A DNA stretch of 64,000 bases from Ralstonia sp. RRA (GTDB taxonomy: Bacteria; Pseudomonadota; Gammaproteobacteria; Burkholderiales; Burkholderiaceae): positions 124,001-188,000 of the forward strand of contig NZ_CP146092.1 of the NCBI RefSeq assembly GCF_037023145.1, read 5' to 3'. Shown here in pieces: positions 8,558 to 15,967 of this stretch (within the stretch, counting starts at the first letter, position 1; each line of letters starts with the position of its first letter). A model generated the notes under the pieces. That model was not told where the DNA came from, made no database searches, and saw nothing but the letters and a program-made list of their open reading frames with translations. Both the position numbers and the translations under genes were made by a program.

Positions 8558-9697
8558 ATGACCCAGAAGATTCTGTATTCCAAGCCATCAATCACCGAGC
8601 TGGAAGTCGAGTACGCCACCGATGCCGCCCGCAACGGCTGGGGCGACCAGTGCTACGCCTATATCAACCGCTTCGAAAAACAGTTCGCCAAGTTTGTCGG
8701 CACGCAGTACGCCATTGCCACGTCGAGCTGCACCGGTGCCATGCACATGGGCCTGGCGGCGCTGGGCATCGGCGCAGGCGACGAGGTGATCCTGGCGGAC
8801 ACCAACTGGATTGCCACCGCCTCGCCCATCACCTACGTGGGTGCCACCCCGGTGTTTGTCGACATCCTGCCCGACACGTGGTGTGTGGACCCGGCGCTGG
8901 TGGAAGCCGCCATCACGCCGCGTACAAAGGCCATCGTTGCCACGCACCTCTACGGCAACCTGTGCGAGATGGACCGCCTGCTGGACATTGGCAAGCGCTA
9001 CGGCATTCCCGTGATTGAAGACGCGGCCGAAGCCCTTGGCTCGCGCTGGGGCGCACATGCGGCGGGCGCGCAAGGCATCTTCGGCACGTTCTCGTTCCAC
9101 GGCACCAAAACCATGACCACGGGCGAAGGCGGTATGTTCGTCACCAACGACCGTGCGCTGTACGACCGCGTGATGACGCTGAACAATCACGGTCGCGTGC
9201 CGGGCGGCAAGCAGTTCTGGTCTGACTTCATTGGCTTCAAGTACCGGATTTCGAATATCCAGGCCGCCATCGGCTGCGCGCAGCTTGAGCGGGCCGATGC
9301 GCTGGTCGCACGCAAGCGCGAGATCTTCGCGGCATATGCGCAGCACCTTGGTGGCATCAGCGGCATTGCGCTCAACCCGGAAGCACCCGGCACGCTGAAC
9401 AGCTACTGGATGCCCACGGTTGTGTTTGACGAGTCGCTGGGTATCACGCGCGACGGGCTGCTGGCAGCGTTCTCGCGCCGTGGCATTGATGCGCGCGTGT
9501 TCTTCTACCCGCTCAGCCAGACCGAGCTCTTTGGTAAGCCGGCAGGCAACACGCCCAACAGCTACGCGATTGCGGAGCGCGCCATCAACCTACCGTCGTA
9601 TCACGACATGTCGAGCGAGAATATCGAGACCGTGTCGCAGGTGGTGCTCGATCTCGTGCGCGAACATCAGGAGAAGCTGTCATGCCTGGCCTCCTGA
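8558..9697 (+). CDS. DegT/DnrJ/EryC1/StrS-type PLP sugar aminotransferase
   Basis: PLP enzyme of 379 residues, probably transferring an amino group to C4 of the keto-sugar made upstream. PLP-site features are visible: the SSCTGAMHMGL phosphate-binding segment (56-66), EDAAEALGSRW with Asp155, and the Schiff-base lysine K184 in SFHGTKTMTTGEGG. Lysine at this position marks an aminotransferase; the C3-dehydrases of 3,6-dideoxyhexose pathways have histidine instead. The motif resembles perosamine-synthase-like C4 aminotransferases. An AGGA ribosome site precedes the ATG. Its end overlaps the next gene by 16 nt. Confidence 0.9.
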   Translation: MTQKILYSKPSITELEVEYATDAARNGWGDQCYAYINRFEKQFAKFVGTQYAIATSSCTGAMHMGLAALGIGAGDEVILADTNWIATASPITYVGATPVFVDILPDTWCVDPALVEAAITPRTKAIVATHLYGNLCEMDRLLDIGKRYGIPVIEDAAEALGSRWGAHAAGAQGIFGTFSFHGTKTMTTGEGGMFVTNDRALYDRVMTLNNHGRVPGGKQFWSDFIGFKYRISNIQAAIGCAQLERADALVARKREIFAAYAQHLGGISGIALNPEAPGTLNSYWMPTVVFDESLGITRDGLLAAFSRRGIDARVFFYPLSQTELFGKPAGNTPNSYAIAERAINLPSYHDMSSENIETVSQVVLDLVREHQEKLSCLAS

Positions 9698-10530
9698 GCC
9701 CGGAGCAAGTCGAGACCTTCCGGCGCGACGGCCTGCTGATCGTGCCCGGTTTCTACGCGCCAGCGCAGATCGAACCGATTCAACGCGCCATCTACAACGT
9801 GATCGGTCTGATCATCGAAAAGTACCGGCTGGACATCGCGCGCGTGCCGTTTGCACCGGACTGCTTTGACGACGGGTATCAGGCGCTGATCCAGGCCAAG
9901 CGATCCTACGGCGGCGAGGTGTACGACGCGGTCAAGCAGATCCCCGCGTTTGTACGCTTGCTGGCCGACCCGCGCCATGAGCAATTGGTATCGGAACTGC
10001 GCCCCGGCGCGCTGCCTGGCATTGCCGGCGGCGGCTACGGCATTCGCATCGATAACCCACGCGAAGAGAAGTTTCGCGCCAACTGGCATCAGGAGTACCC
10101 CGCGCAGCTGCGCAGCCTTGATGGCGTGGTGTTCTGGAGCCCGCTGGTGGAGATCACCCCCGAGATCGGTCCGGTCGAGTTCTGCCCCGGTTCGCACCGC
10201 GAAGGGCCGCTGCCGGTCGTCAGCGCAGACCCAGACAACGCCGGCAAGCAAGGCGCCTACGCGCTCATGCTCAAGGACGAGGCCGACTATCTCGCGCGCT
10301 ATCCGCATGTATCGCCGCTGACCAAGCCCGGCGATCTGGTGCTGGTCGATTTTCTGGTGCTGCACGCATCGGGACACAACACCAGCCATCGGTCTCGCTG
10401 GTCAATGCAGTTCCGCTATTTCAACTTCCGCGAGCCGACTGGCCGTGCGCACGGTTGGAAAGGCTCGTATGCGAACGGTGTCGACTTCCGCACCGTCCAC
10501 CCCGAACTTTGCGCGGAAAACCCATCATGA
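9682..10530 (+). CDS. Phytanoyl-CoA dioxygenase (PhyH) family Fe(II)/2-oxoglutarate oxygenase
   Basis: Non-haem iron oxygenase of 282 residues. The metal triad is inferred as His136 and Glu138 in NWHQEYP (HxE rather than the more usual HxD) and His228 in VLHAS, with Arg239 as the 2-oxoglutarate anchor. FCPGSHREGPLP is the typical PhyH loop. In a sugar cassette it may hydroxylate the sugar or its acyl substituent; the substrate is not known. It overlaps the preceding gene by 16 nt and the following gene by ATGA, so it is an integral member of the operon. Confidence 0.82.
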   Translation: MPGLLSPEQVETFRRDGLLIVPGFYAPAQIEPIQRAIYNVIGLIIEKYRLDIARVPFAPDCFDDGYQALIQAKRSYGGEVYDAVKQIPAFVRLLADPRHEQLVSELRPGALPGIAGGGYGIRIDNPREEKFRANWHQEYPAQLRSLDGVVFWSPLVEITPEIGPVEFCPGSHREGPLPVVSADPDNAGKQGAYALMLKDEADYLARYPHVSPLTKPGDLVLVDFLVLHASGHNTSHRSRWSMQFRYFNFREPTGRAHGWKGSYANGVDFRTVHPELCAENPS

Positions 10531-11696
10531 GTGCGCAACCATGCAACGTTTGCCAGACACCACTGGCAGCCCCGATCTACACCGCGGCCCCGCAAAGCTC
10601 GCTGTCTTCATTGCAGCGGTCGATGGAGGGCACGCTTGAGGTGTTCTGCTGCGCGGCGTGCGGCCACATCCAGACCGTCGAGCTGTGTGACAACGGGAGT
10701 TTCTACGACACCGAGTACGACATCCTCGTCAAGAGCGAGGAGGAAGATCAGATCTACGCGGTCGAGCACGGCGAGAAGATCTTCCGTGCCGATCATCAGG
10801 TGGCACTCCTCCAGCGCAAGCTGGCGTTGCCCGAAGGCGCGCGCGTGCTCGACTTCGGCTGCGCAAAGAGCGCCACGATGCGGCGGCTGTTGCAGCAGCG
10901 GCCGGACGTCAACGTCCACCTGTTTGACATCAGCGACCGCTATGTCGGCTTCTGGGAGAAATTTGTCAGCCCGGAACACTGGGCCACGTACACCATCCCG
11001 CCGGCATGGCAGGTCTCGTTCGATGTGGTCAGCTCGTTCTTCTCGCTCGAACACATTCCGGACCTGACAACCGCGTTGCGCACGATCCGCAGCCTGCTGC
11101 GCGAAGGCGGGCGGCTCTACGCCATCGTGCCGAACACGTTCACGAATACCGCCGACTTCCTGGTGGCGGATCACGTGAACCATTTCACGCGCACATCGCT
11201 GCAAGCCCTGCTCGCAACCCACGGGTTCGATCTGCTTGACCTGGATGAGCGTAGCCATCGTGGCGCGTTTGTCGTCACGGCCATGCGCACCGAGGTGGCT
11301 GACCGTGCCCCGTTCGCTATCGAGCCGCAGCCGCTGGCAGACACGATCGCGGCTGCCAACCACCTGGCCCGGTTCTGGCAGCACGCGGCGAACCATCTGG
11401 GCGATTTCGAATCGCGCCACCAAGGCGCCCCCGCGGTGATCTATGGCGCAGGCTTCTACGGCACCTACACAGCCAACAACCTGCAGCACCCGCATGCGCT
11501 GCGTGCCTTTGTGGATCAGAACCCCTATCTGCAAGGTTCGTCATTGGCAGGCAAGCCGGTGATTGCATTGGCCGACATTCCGGCGGAAGTTGAACTGGTG
11601 TATCTGGCCGTCAACCCGGTGATTGCCGATGAGGTCAAACACACCGTGGAGGCGGCATTTCCCAACCGCTTCCGCTACTTCCAGTTCCAGCCATGA
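10527..11696 (+). CDS. Sugar C-methyltransferase-like protein (zinc-binding N-terminus, SAM domain, C-terminal Methyltransf_14-like domain)
   Basis: A 389-residue protein with three parts. The N-terminus has two Cys pairs (C6/C9 and C42/C45) resembling the zinc site of NDP-sugar C-methyltransferases such as TylC3 and NovU. The middle is a class-I SAM fold with VLDFGCAKSAT in place of a classical GxGxG loop and FDVVSSFFSLEHIPD as motif II-like region. The C-terminus has a Rossmann-like VIYGAGFYGTYTANNL. That family methylates carbon of a 4-keto-6-deoxy sugar, which would give a branched sugar here. The specific carbon is unknown. ATGA overlaps exist at both ends. Confidence 0.78.
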   Translation: MSAQPCNVCQTPLAAPIYTAAPQSSLSSLQRSMEGTLEVFCCAACGHIQTVELCDNGSFYDTEYDILVKSEEEDQIYAVEHGEKIFRADHQVALLQRKLALPEGARVLDFGCAKSATMRRLLQQRPDVNVHLFDISDRYVGFWEKFVSPEHWATYTIPPAWQVSFDVVSSFFSLEHIPDLTTALRTIRSLLREGGRLYAIVPNTFTNTADFLVADHVNHFTRTSLQALLATHGFDLLDLDERSHRGAFVVTAMRTEVADRAPFAIEPQPLADTIAAANHLARFWQHAANHLGDFESRHQGAPAVIYGAGFYGTYTANNLQHPHALRAFVDQNPYLQGSSLAGKPVIALADIPAEVELVYLAVNPVIADEVKHTVEAAFPNRFRYFQFQP

Positions 11697-12208
11697 TTGC
11701 GCGCGGCAAACTCCTGCTTCGGGAATGGCGCGAGAGCGACATTGCGCAACTGCTGCCGCTTCGCAACGATGTGCCAATGCAGCTCCAGTTGATGACACGT
11801 CCGCGGCCCAACTCCGTGGCCAGCGTGCGCGACTGGTTGATCGGAAAATCCAAGCAGAGCGAGGTAGTGCTGTTCATCATTGCCAGCCAGACGGATGACA
11901 GCGTGTTGGGCTATCTCCAGTTGAACCACATCGATGCGGTCAACCGGCATGCTTCGCTTGGCATCTGCCTGGCGCAGGCCGCACAGGGTCAAGGGTATGG
12001 GCGCGCCGCATGCGAAGCGGCATTTGCCTATGCCAGCGAAACACTGTGCCTGCGCAAGATCACGCTGGAAGTTCTGGCCGAGAACACGCGCGCCATCGCA
12101 CTGTACGAGAAGCTCGATTTCCGGCATGTCGGCACGTTGCATGCGCACTACCTGCAAGCCAATCGCTGGCATGACGTTGTTCTCATGGAGCGGATGCTGG
12201 CGCCATGA
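11693..12208 (+). CDS. GNAT-family N-acetyltransferase
   Basis: A 171-residue GNAT protein. The acetyl-CoA loop QGQGYGRAACEAAF (about residues 98-111) and the terminal LEVLAENTRAIALYEKLDF strand-helix are diagnostic. Placed after an aminotransferase in a sugar operon, it is probably the enzyme acylating the sugar amine, as PseH does in pseudaminic acid synthesis. This is inference from neighbourhood. Start and stop overlap neighbours by four bases on both sides. Confidence 0.85.
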   Translation: MIARGKLLLREWRESDIAQLLPLRNDVPMQLQLMTRPRPNSVASVRDWLIGKSKQSEVVLFIIASQTDDSVLGYLQLNHIDAVNRHASLGICLAQAAQGQGYGRAACEAAFAYASETLCLRKITLEVLAENTRAIALYEKLDFRHVGTLHAHYLQANRWHDVVLMERMLAP

Positions 12209-12921
12209 ACGTCGTCATTACCCAACCGATGCTGTTCCCCTGGGTCGGCCTGCTTGAGCAGATCGTGCTGGCGGACGTGCTCGTCAACTATGCCGACGTG
12301 CAGTTCTCCAAGGGCAGCTTCACCAACCGCGTGCAGATCAAAGAGCCCGCCGGCACGCGCTGGATGACGGTTCCGCTGGAAAAATTTCACCTGGGCGCGC
12401 GCATTGACGAGGTCAAACCCGCCGTCAACGTCGACTGGCGCGCGCAGCATCTGCGCATGCTGGAGCAGGCCTACGAGGCCGCGCCTTATGCTGGCGACAT
12501 GCTGGCGCTGGTGGGCACGGTGTACGCGGTGGAGTACCCGAACATGGGTGCGCTGGCGCTGGCCTCCATGCGTGCGGTGTGCGGCTATCTGGGCATCGAA
12601 CTGGACCGCAAGTTTGTCGACTCGCCTGCGTTGAACATCCCCGGCCGCAACACAGACCGCGTGCTGGCCATCGTGCGCAAGTTGCAAGGCACCAAGTACA
12701 TCACCGGACACGGTGCCAAGAACTACCTGGCCCACGCCGAATTCGAGCAGCACGGCATCACCGTCGAATACATGAACTACGCCATGCGCCCGTACCAGCA
12801 ACTCCACGGCGCATTCACCCCTTTTGTCAGCAGCCTCGACCTGATTGCCAATCACGGCACGGCAGGCAAGCAATACCTGAGCCCACAGACCCTCAACTGG
12901 CGCGAATTTACCCATGAATGA
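12205..12921 (+). CDS. WbqC-like family protein
   Basis: A 238-residue member of the WbqC-like family found in O-antigen, capsule and flagellin-glycan loci. The family opening VVITQPMLFPWVGLLEQI, then YADVQFSKGSFTNRVQIK and the Gly-rich YITGHGAKNYL are visible. The biochemical role of the family is not settled; an acyl- or amino-group modification of sugars has been suggested by context. It starts within the GNAT stop codon and overlaps the next gene by 8 nt. Confidence 0.82.
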   Translation: MNVVITQPMLFPWVGLLEQIVLADVLVNYADVQFSKGSFTNRVQIKEPAGTRWMTVPLEKFHLGARIDEVKPAVNVDWRAQHLRMLEQAYEAAPYAGDMLALVGTVYAVEYPNMGALALASMRAVCGYLGIELDRKFVDSPALNIPGRNTDRVLAIVRKLQGTKYITGHGAKNYLAHAEFEQHGITVEYMNYAMRPYQQLHGAFTPFVSSLDLIANHGTAGKQYLSPQTLNWREFTHE

Positions 12922-13660
12922 CATCGAAAAGTTCCAAGGCGAAGTCCAGCAGAACATCCGCTCGCTGGGGCAGGACAAAGACCTGCAGGCACTGTCGCGC
13001 ATCTGGCTGCGTGAAGTGACCACGCACAAGTACCACTACAACTTCACGTGGATGGGCGTGCCCATCATCCAGTGCCCGCAAGATGTGCTGGCCATGCAGC
13101 AACTGATCTGGGAAGTGAAACCAGACCTGATCATCGAAACCGGCATCGCGCGCGGTGGCTCGATGATCTTCTATGCGTCGATGCTGGAACTGCTGGCCCA
13201 GAGCGGCCATGGCGACGGCAAGGTGCTGGGGATCGACATCGACATCCGCCAGCACAACCGCGAGGCGATCGAGGCGCACCCGATGGCGCGACGCATCCAG
13301 ATGCTGCAAGGCTCCAGCATCGATGCGGGCATCATCGAGCAGGTCAAGCAGATTGCCGCGGGCAAACAACGGGTGCTGGTGGCGCTGGACTCCAACCATA
13401 CCCACGACCATGTACTGGCCGAACTGGAAGCCTACGCACCGCTCACCAGCGTGGGCAGCTACTGCGTGGTGTTCGACACCGCCGTCGAAGACATGCCGCA
13501 AGCGATGTTCCACGATCGCCCGTGGGGCGTCGGCAACAACCCGAAGACCGCCGTGCATGCCTACCTGCGTGACCACCCGGAATTCGTGATCGACGCCGAC
13601 ATCCACCACAAGCTCCTGATTACCGTCGCACCGGACGGCTATCTGAAGCGCGTTGCCTGA
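12914..13660 (+). CDS. Cephalosporin hydroxylase (CmcI)-family protein, probable SAM-dependent O-methyltransferase
   Basis: A 248-residue protein of the CmcI family, which also includes rhamnosyl O-methyltransferases. Motifs seen are LIIETGIARGGSMIFYASML (SAM-binding loop), VLGIDIDIRQHNR (acidic ribose-contact strand), LVALDSNHTHDHVLAEL with candidate metal ligands, and NPKTAVHAYL near the end. Family knowledge suggests metal-dependent O-methylation of a sugar hydroxyl rather than cephalosporin chemistry. It overlaps the WbqC-like gene by 8 nt, keeping the operon compact. Confidence 0.82.
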   Translation: MNDIEKFQGEVQQNIRSLGQDKDLQALSRIWLREVTTHKYHYNFTWMGVPIIQCPQDVLAMQQLIWEVKPDLIIETGIARGGSMIFYASMLELLAQSGHGDGKVLGIDIDIRQHNREAIEAHPMARRIQMLQGSSIDAGIIEQVKQIAAGKQRVLVALDSNHTHDHVLAELEAYAPLTSVGSYCVVFDTAVEDMPQAMFHDRPWGVGNNPKTAVHAYLRDHPEFVIDADIHHKLLITVAPDGYLKRVA

Positions 13661-13687
13661 CCCGTTGTCAACGCATAGGTTCCTGAG

Positions 13688-14917
13688 ATGGACTCCACCA
13701 AGACGACGCCGACCCACGCCATCGCGCTAAGCATCTGCATCCCGACCTACAACCGGGCGCGCTACCTGGAAAATTTGCTGGAAGAGTTGGTCGCACAAAT
13801 CGGCGTGCTGAAACACAGCTATGAGCTGCTGATTGGTGACAACTGCTCAGGCGACGCCACCGAACAGGTCGTGGCGCGTTACCAGGATCGGCTGAACATC
13901 CGGTATTTCCGGCGCCCGTCCAACCTCGGTTCCGCTGAAAACCTGAACCAGCTCTACCGCAGCGCACAGGGCAAATACGTCCTCTACCACGCCGATGACG
14001 ACCTGCCGATTCTGTCCGAGATCAACAACAACCTCGATATCTTCGAGCGCAACCCTGGAGTAGGCGTCATCTTCGCGCCGTGGATGATTCACGACCTGCC
14101 CGACCGGCGGGACATCATGCCCTTCTACCACCAGGACGACGACTATCTGATCGAGCAGCGGGACTACCCCAAGCTGCTGGCGCTGATCCTGTCGCACCAC
14201 ATCTTCCCGGAGATCTACCTGGCGCGCCGCGAAGTCCTCGACACACTGTACTTCAGCGCACCGGAACACGCGTTCTGGGCATTCGCGCACTCGGCGGAAA
14301 TGCTGGGGTCGTACGCGCTCTATTTCAGCAAGACGCCGTTCTACCGATCCGTGACGCGTTACTTTGCTGACGAAACCCGCGCCCAGGCAGGCACGGAAGA
14401 GGTCAAGCACGCATGGGACCGCTATCGTGGCGGCTTGGAATACGTGTTCGGCAAGTTCTCGCACACACTGCAACCGCAAGAGCGGCAGGAGTGGCTAAAC
14501 GCCATCAACCAGTTCGTCCTAACGCGCATGAAGGTAGCGCTGCGCCTGCGCACGAATGAAGGTGGCAACTGGATCGACAACTACTACATCGCCAACCGCG
14601 TTCGCGCGCTGGGTGAGGTGGCTGATCTGCCCGCTCCTTATGACCTCTACCGCGTCAACGCCGCGTTTGAATACCTGGCCAAGCTCGATCCGTTCAAGCC
14701 TCAGCCGCCGAAGTACGCCACCCTGCGCCGCGCGCCGCTGCAGATCTTCCATCACGCGCACGGTTTTGCCGGGACGGAGTTCCTGGTGCTCGACGACGAC
14801 GCAGCCATTCCGCATCACACCATCGTCGTAACGCCAATTCCGATGGACATTCCGGTGCCAGCCGGCCGCGAAGTCCGCTTCGTGTCGGAACTCGAAACGC
14901 TCGCCAAATTTCCCTGA
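13688..14917 (+). CDS. GT2-family glycosyltransferase
   Basis: A 409-residue family-2 glycosyltransferase. The N-terminal GT-A motifs are LSICIPTYNRARYLENLLEE, GDNCSGDATEQV and the acidic metal site YHADDD (about residues 98-103). The C-terminal half is family-specific and ends in a segment with LDDDAAIPHH. It differs from the two TPR-containing glycosyltransferases flanking the cassette, so it may add a second or terminal sugar. It ends 12 bp before the second fliE, so that fliE appears to be the last cistron of the sugar operon. Confidence 0.85.
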   Translation: MDSTKTTPTHAIALSICIPTYNRARYLENLLEELVAQIGVLKHSYELLIGDNCSGDATEQVVARYQDRLNIRYFRRPSNLGSAENLNQLYRSAQGKYVLYHADDDLPILSEINNNLDIFERNPGVGVIFAPWMIHDLPDRRDIMPFYHQDDDYLIEQRDYPKLLALILSHHIFPEIYLARREVLDTLYFSAPEHAFWAFAHSAEMLGSYALYFSKTPFYRSVTRYFADETRAQAGTEEVKHAWDRYRGGLEYVFGKFSHTLQPQERQEWLNAINQFVLTRMKVALRLRTNEGGNWIDNYYIANRVRALGEVADLPAPYDLYRVNAAFEYLAKLDPFKPQPPKYATLRRAPLQIFHHAHGFAGTEFLVLDDDAAIPHHTIVVTPIPMDIPVPAGREVRFVSELETLAKFP

Positions 14918-14929
14918 GTTGAACCCAGC

Positions 14930-15259
14930 ATGGATTTCTCCAACGCCAATTCCGTGGTCTCGCTGATGAACAGCGTGCTGGCACCATCCAGCGCGGTCGG
15001 CAGCGGCACTGCCAGCGGTAGCGCCACGCAACCCAGTGTCGACTTCGGCTCGGTGCTCAAGTCGTCGCTGGACAAGGTCGATGCTTCACAGCAGAAGGCC
15101 GAGTCCATCTCGCGCAGCTTTGAGATGGGCAACAACGATGTGGACCTTCACGACGTGATGCTCTCGCTGCAGAAGGCCAACATCGACCTGCAGACCGCCG
15201 TGCAGGTGCGCAACAAGCTGGTCTCGGCATACCAGAGCATCATGGGCATGTCGATCTGA
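14930..15259 (+). CDS. fliE: Flagellar hook-basal body protein FliE, copy 2
   Basis: A full-length 109-residue FliE paralogue. The N-terminus (MDFSNANSVVSLMNSVLAPS) and the C-terminal half match copy 1, with differences mostly in the low-complexity middle (GSGTASGSATQ) and scattered silent changes. No strong ribosome site is seen (GTTGAACCCAGC upstream), and it lies only 12 bp after a glycosyltransferase gene, so translation may depend on coupling. No frameshift or missing conserved residue is seen, so it is not obviously a pseudogene. Having two fliE genes in one flagellar cluster is unusual. Confidence 0.9.
   Translation: MDFSNANSVVSLMNSVLAPSSAVGSGTASGSATQPSVDFGSVLKSSLDKVDASQQKAESISRSFEMGNNDVDLHDVMLSLQKANIDLQTAVQVRNKLVSAYQSIMGMSI
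15149..15217 (+). repeat. 69-bp direct repeat, copy B (inside fliE copy 2)
   Basis: Identical by eye to 4759-4827. The longer flanking gene regions are only similar, which points to either recent gene conversion over this tract or strong constraint at DNA level. Confidence 0.85.
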
Positions 15260-15463
15260 CGTGACCCTGCCGTCGCTTGCGCTGCGCGGCCACATCGAGC
15301 GACGGCAAAAGCGCTTACAACTGCCGCCTCCTGCGCGTGCCCAATTCGCATGCCGTCCGTGGCAATATTGACGTCCCATTGCATTCGGTCACGCGCCAGC
15401 CGCCTGCCCAGGCTGCTGCGGCACGCGCCGCACAGGCGCCAGGACCGTCCCCGGGAGTCTTCC

Positions 15464-15907
15464 GTGAACGACGTGCTGGCGCTCGATCAGCAGCTCTGTT
15501 TTCCTCTGTACGCCGCCGGCCATCTGCTGACGCGCCTGTACCGTCCGCTGCTCGACGAGCTGGATCTGACCTATCCGCAATACCTCGTGATGCTCGCCTG
15601 CTGGCAGCAGACACCGTGCGCCGTGGGCGATCTGGGACGCACGCTGTACCTGGATACCGGCACGCTCACACCGTTGCTCAAGCGACTGGAAGAACAGGGT
15701 TTGCTCACACGCACGCGCGATCGGGACGACCAGCGCCGCGTTGTCATCGAGCTGACCGAGACCGGCCGCGCGCTCAAGGAGCGCGCCACCAAGGTGCCGC
15801 CAGCGCTCACGTGCAAGATTCCGCTTGAGCCCGACGAGATCAGCGCCACGCGCGAAGTGCTGCACAAGCTGCTGAATGCGCTTGCTGCGGCCGACGACCG
15901 CGGCTAG
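15464..15907 (+). CDS. ohrR: MarR-family organic-peroxide sensor OhrR
   Basis: A 147-residue MarR-type repressor close to OhrR. The peroxide-sensing cysteine is C12 in LCFPLYAA, followed by the conserved YRPLLDELDLTYPQYLVML and the winged-helix segment LYLDTGTLTPLLKRLEEQGL. The start is a GTG at 15464 with GGGAG about 7 nt upstream; a longer in-frame version to 15350 has no such support. OhrR normally represses ohr next door; here ohr lies at 56083-56517, some 40 kb away. The gene interrupts the second fliE and glycosyltransferase pair. Confidence 0.9.
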   Translation: MNDVLALDQQLCFPLYAAGHLLTRLYRPLLDELDLTYPQYLVMLACWQQTPCAVGDLGRTLYLDTGTLTPLLKRLEEQGLLTRTRDRDDQRRVVIELTETGRALKERATKVPPALTCKIPLEPDEISATREVLHKLLNALAAADDRG

Positions 15908-15967
15908 CCACGCTCACCTGACCGACAGGCCAGGACGCATCCCGAATCTTCATTTTTCCGACACACC

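Noticed and set aside
8558..9697. C3-dehydrase (RfbH-like) for a 3,6-dideoxy sugar
   Set aside because: The active-site residue is Lys184, as in aminotransferases, not the His of the dehydrases.
14930..15259. Second fliE as assembly artefact
   Set aside because: The copies differ in length, in the middle region and at many silent sites, and have different neighbours.
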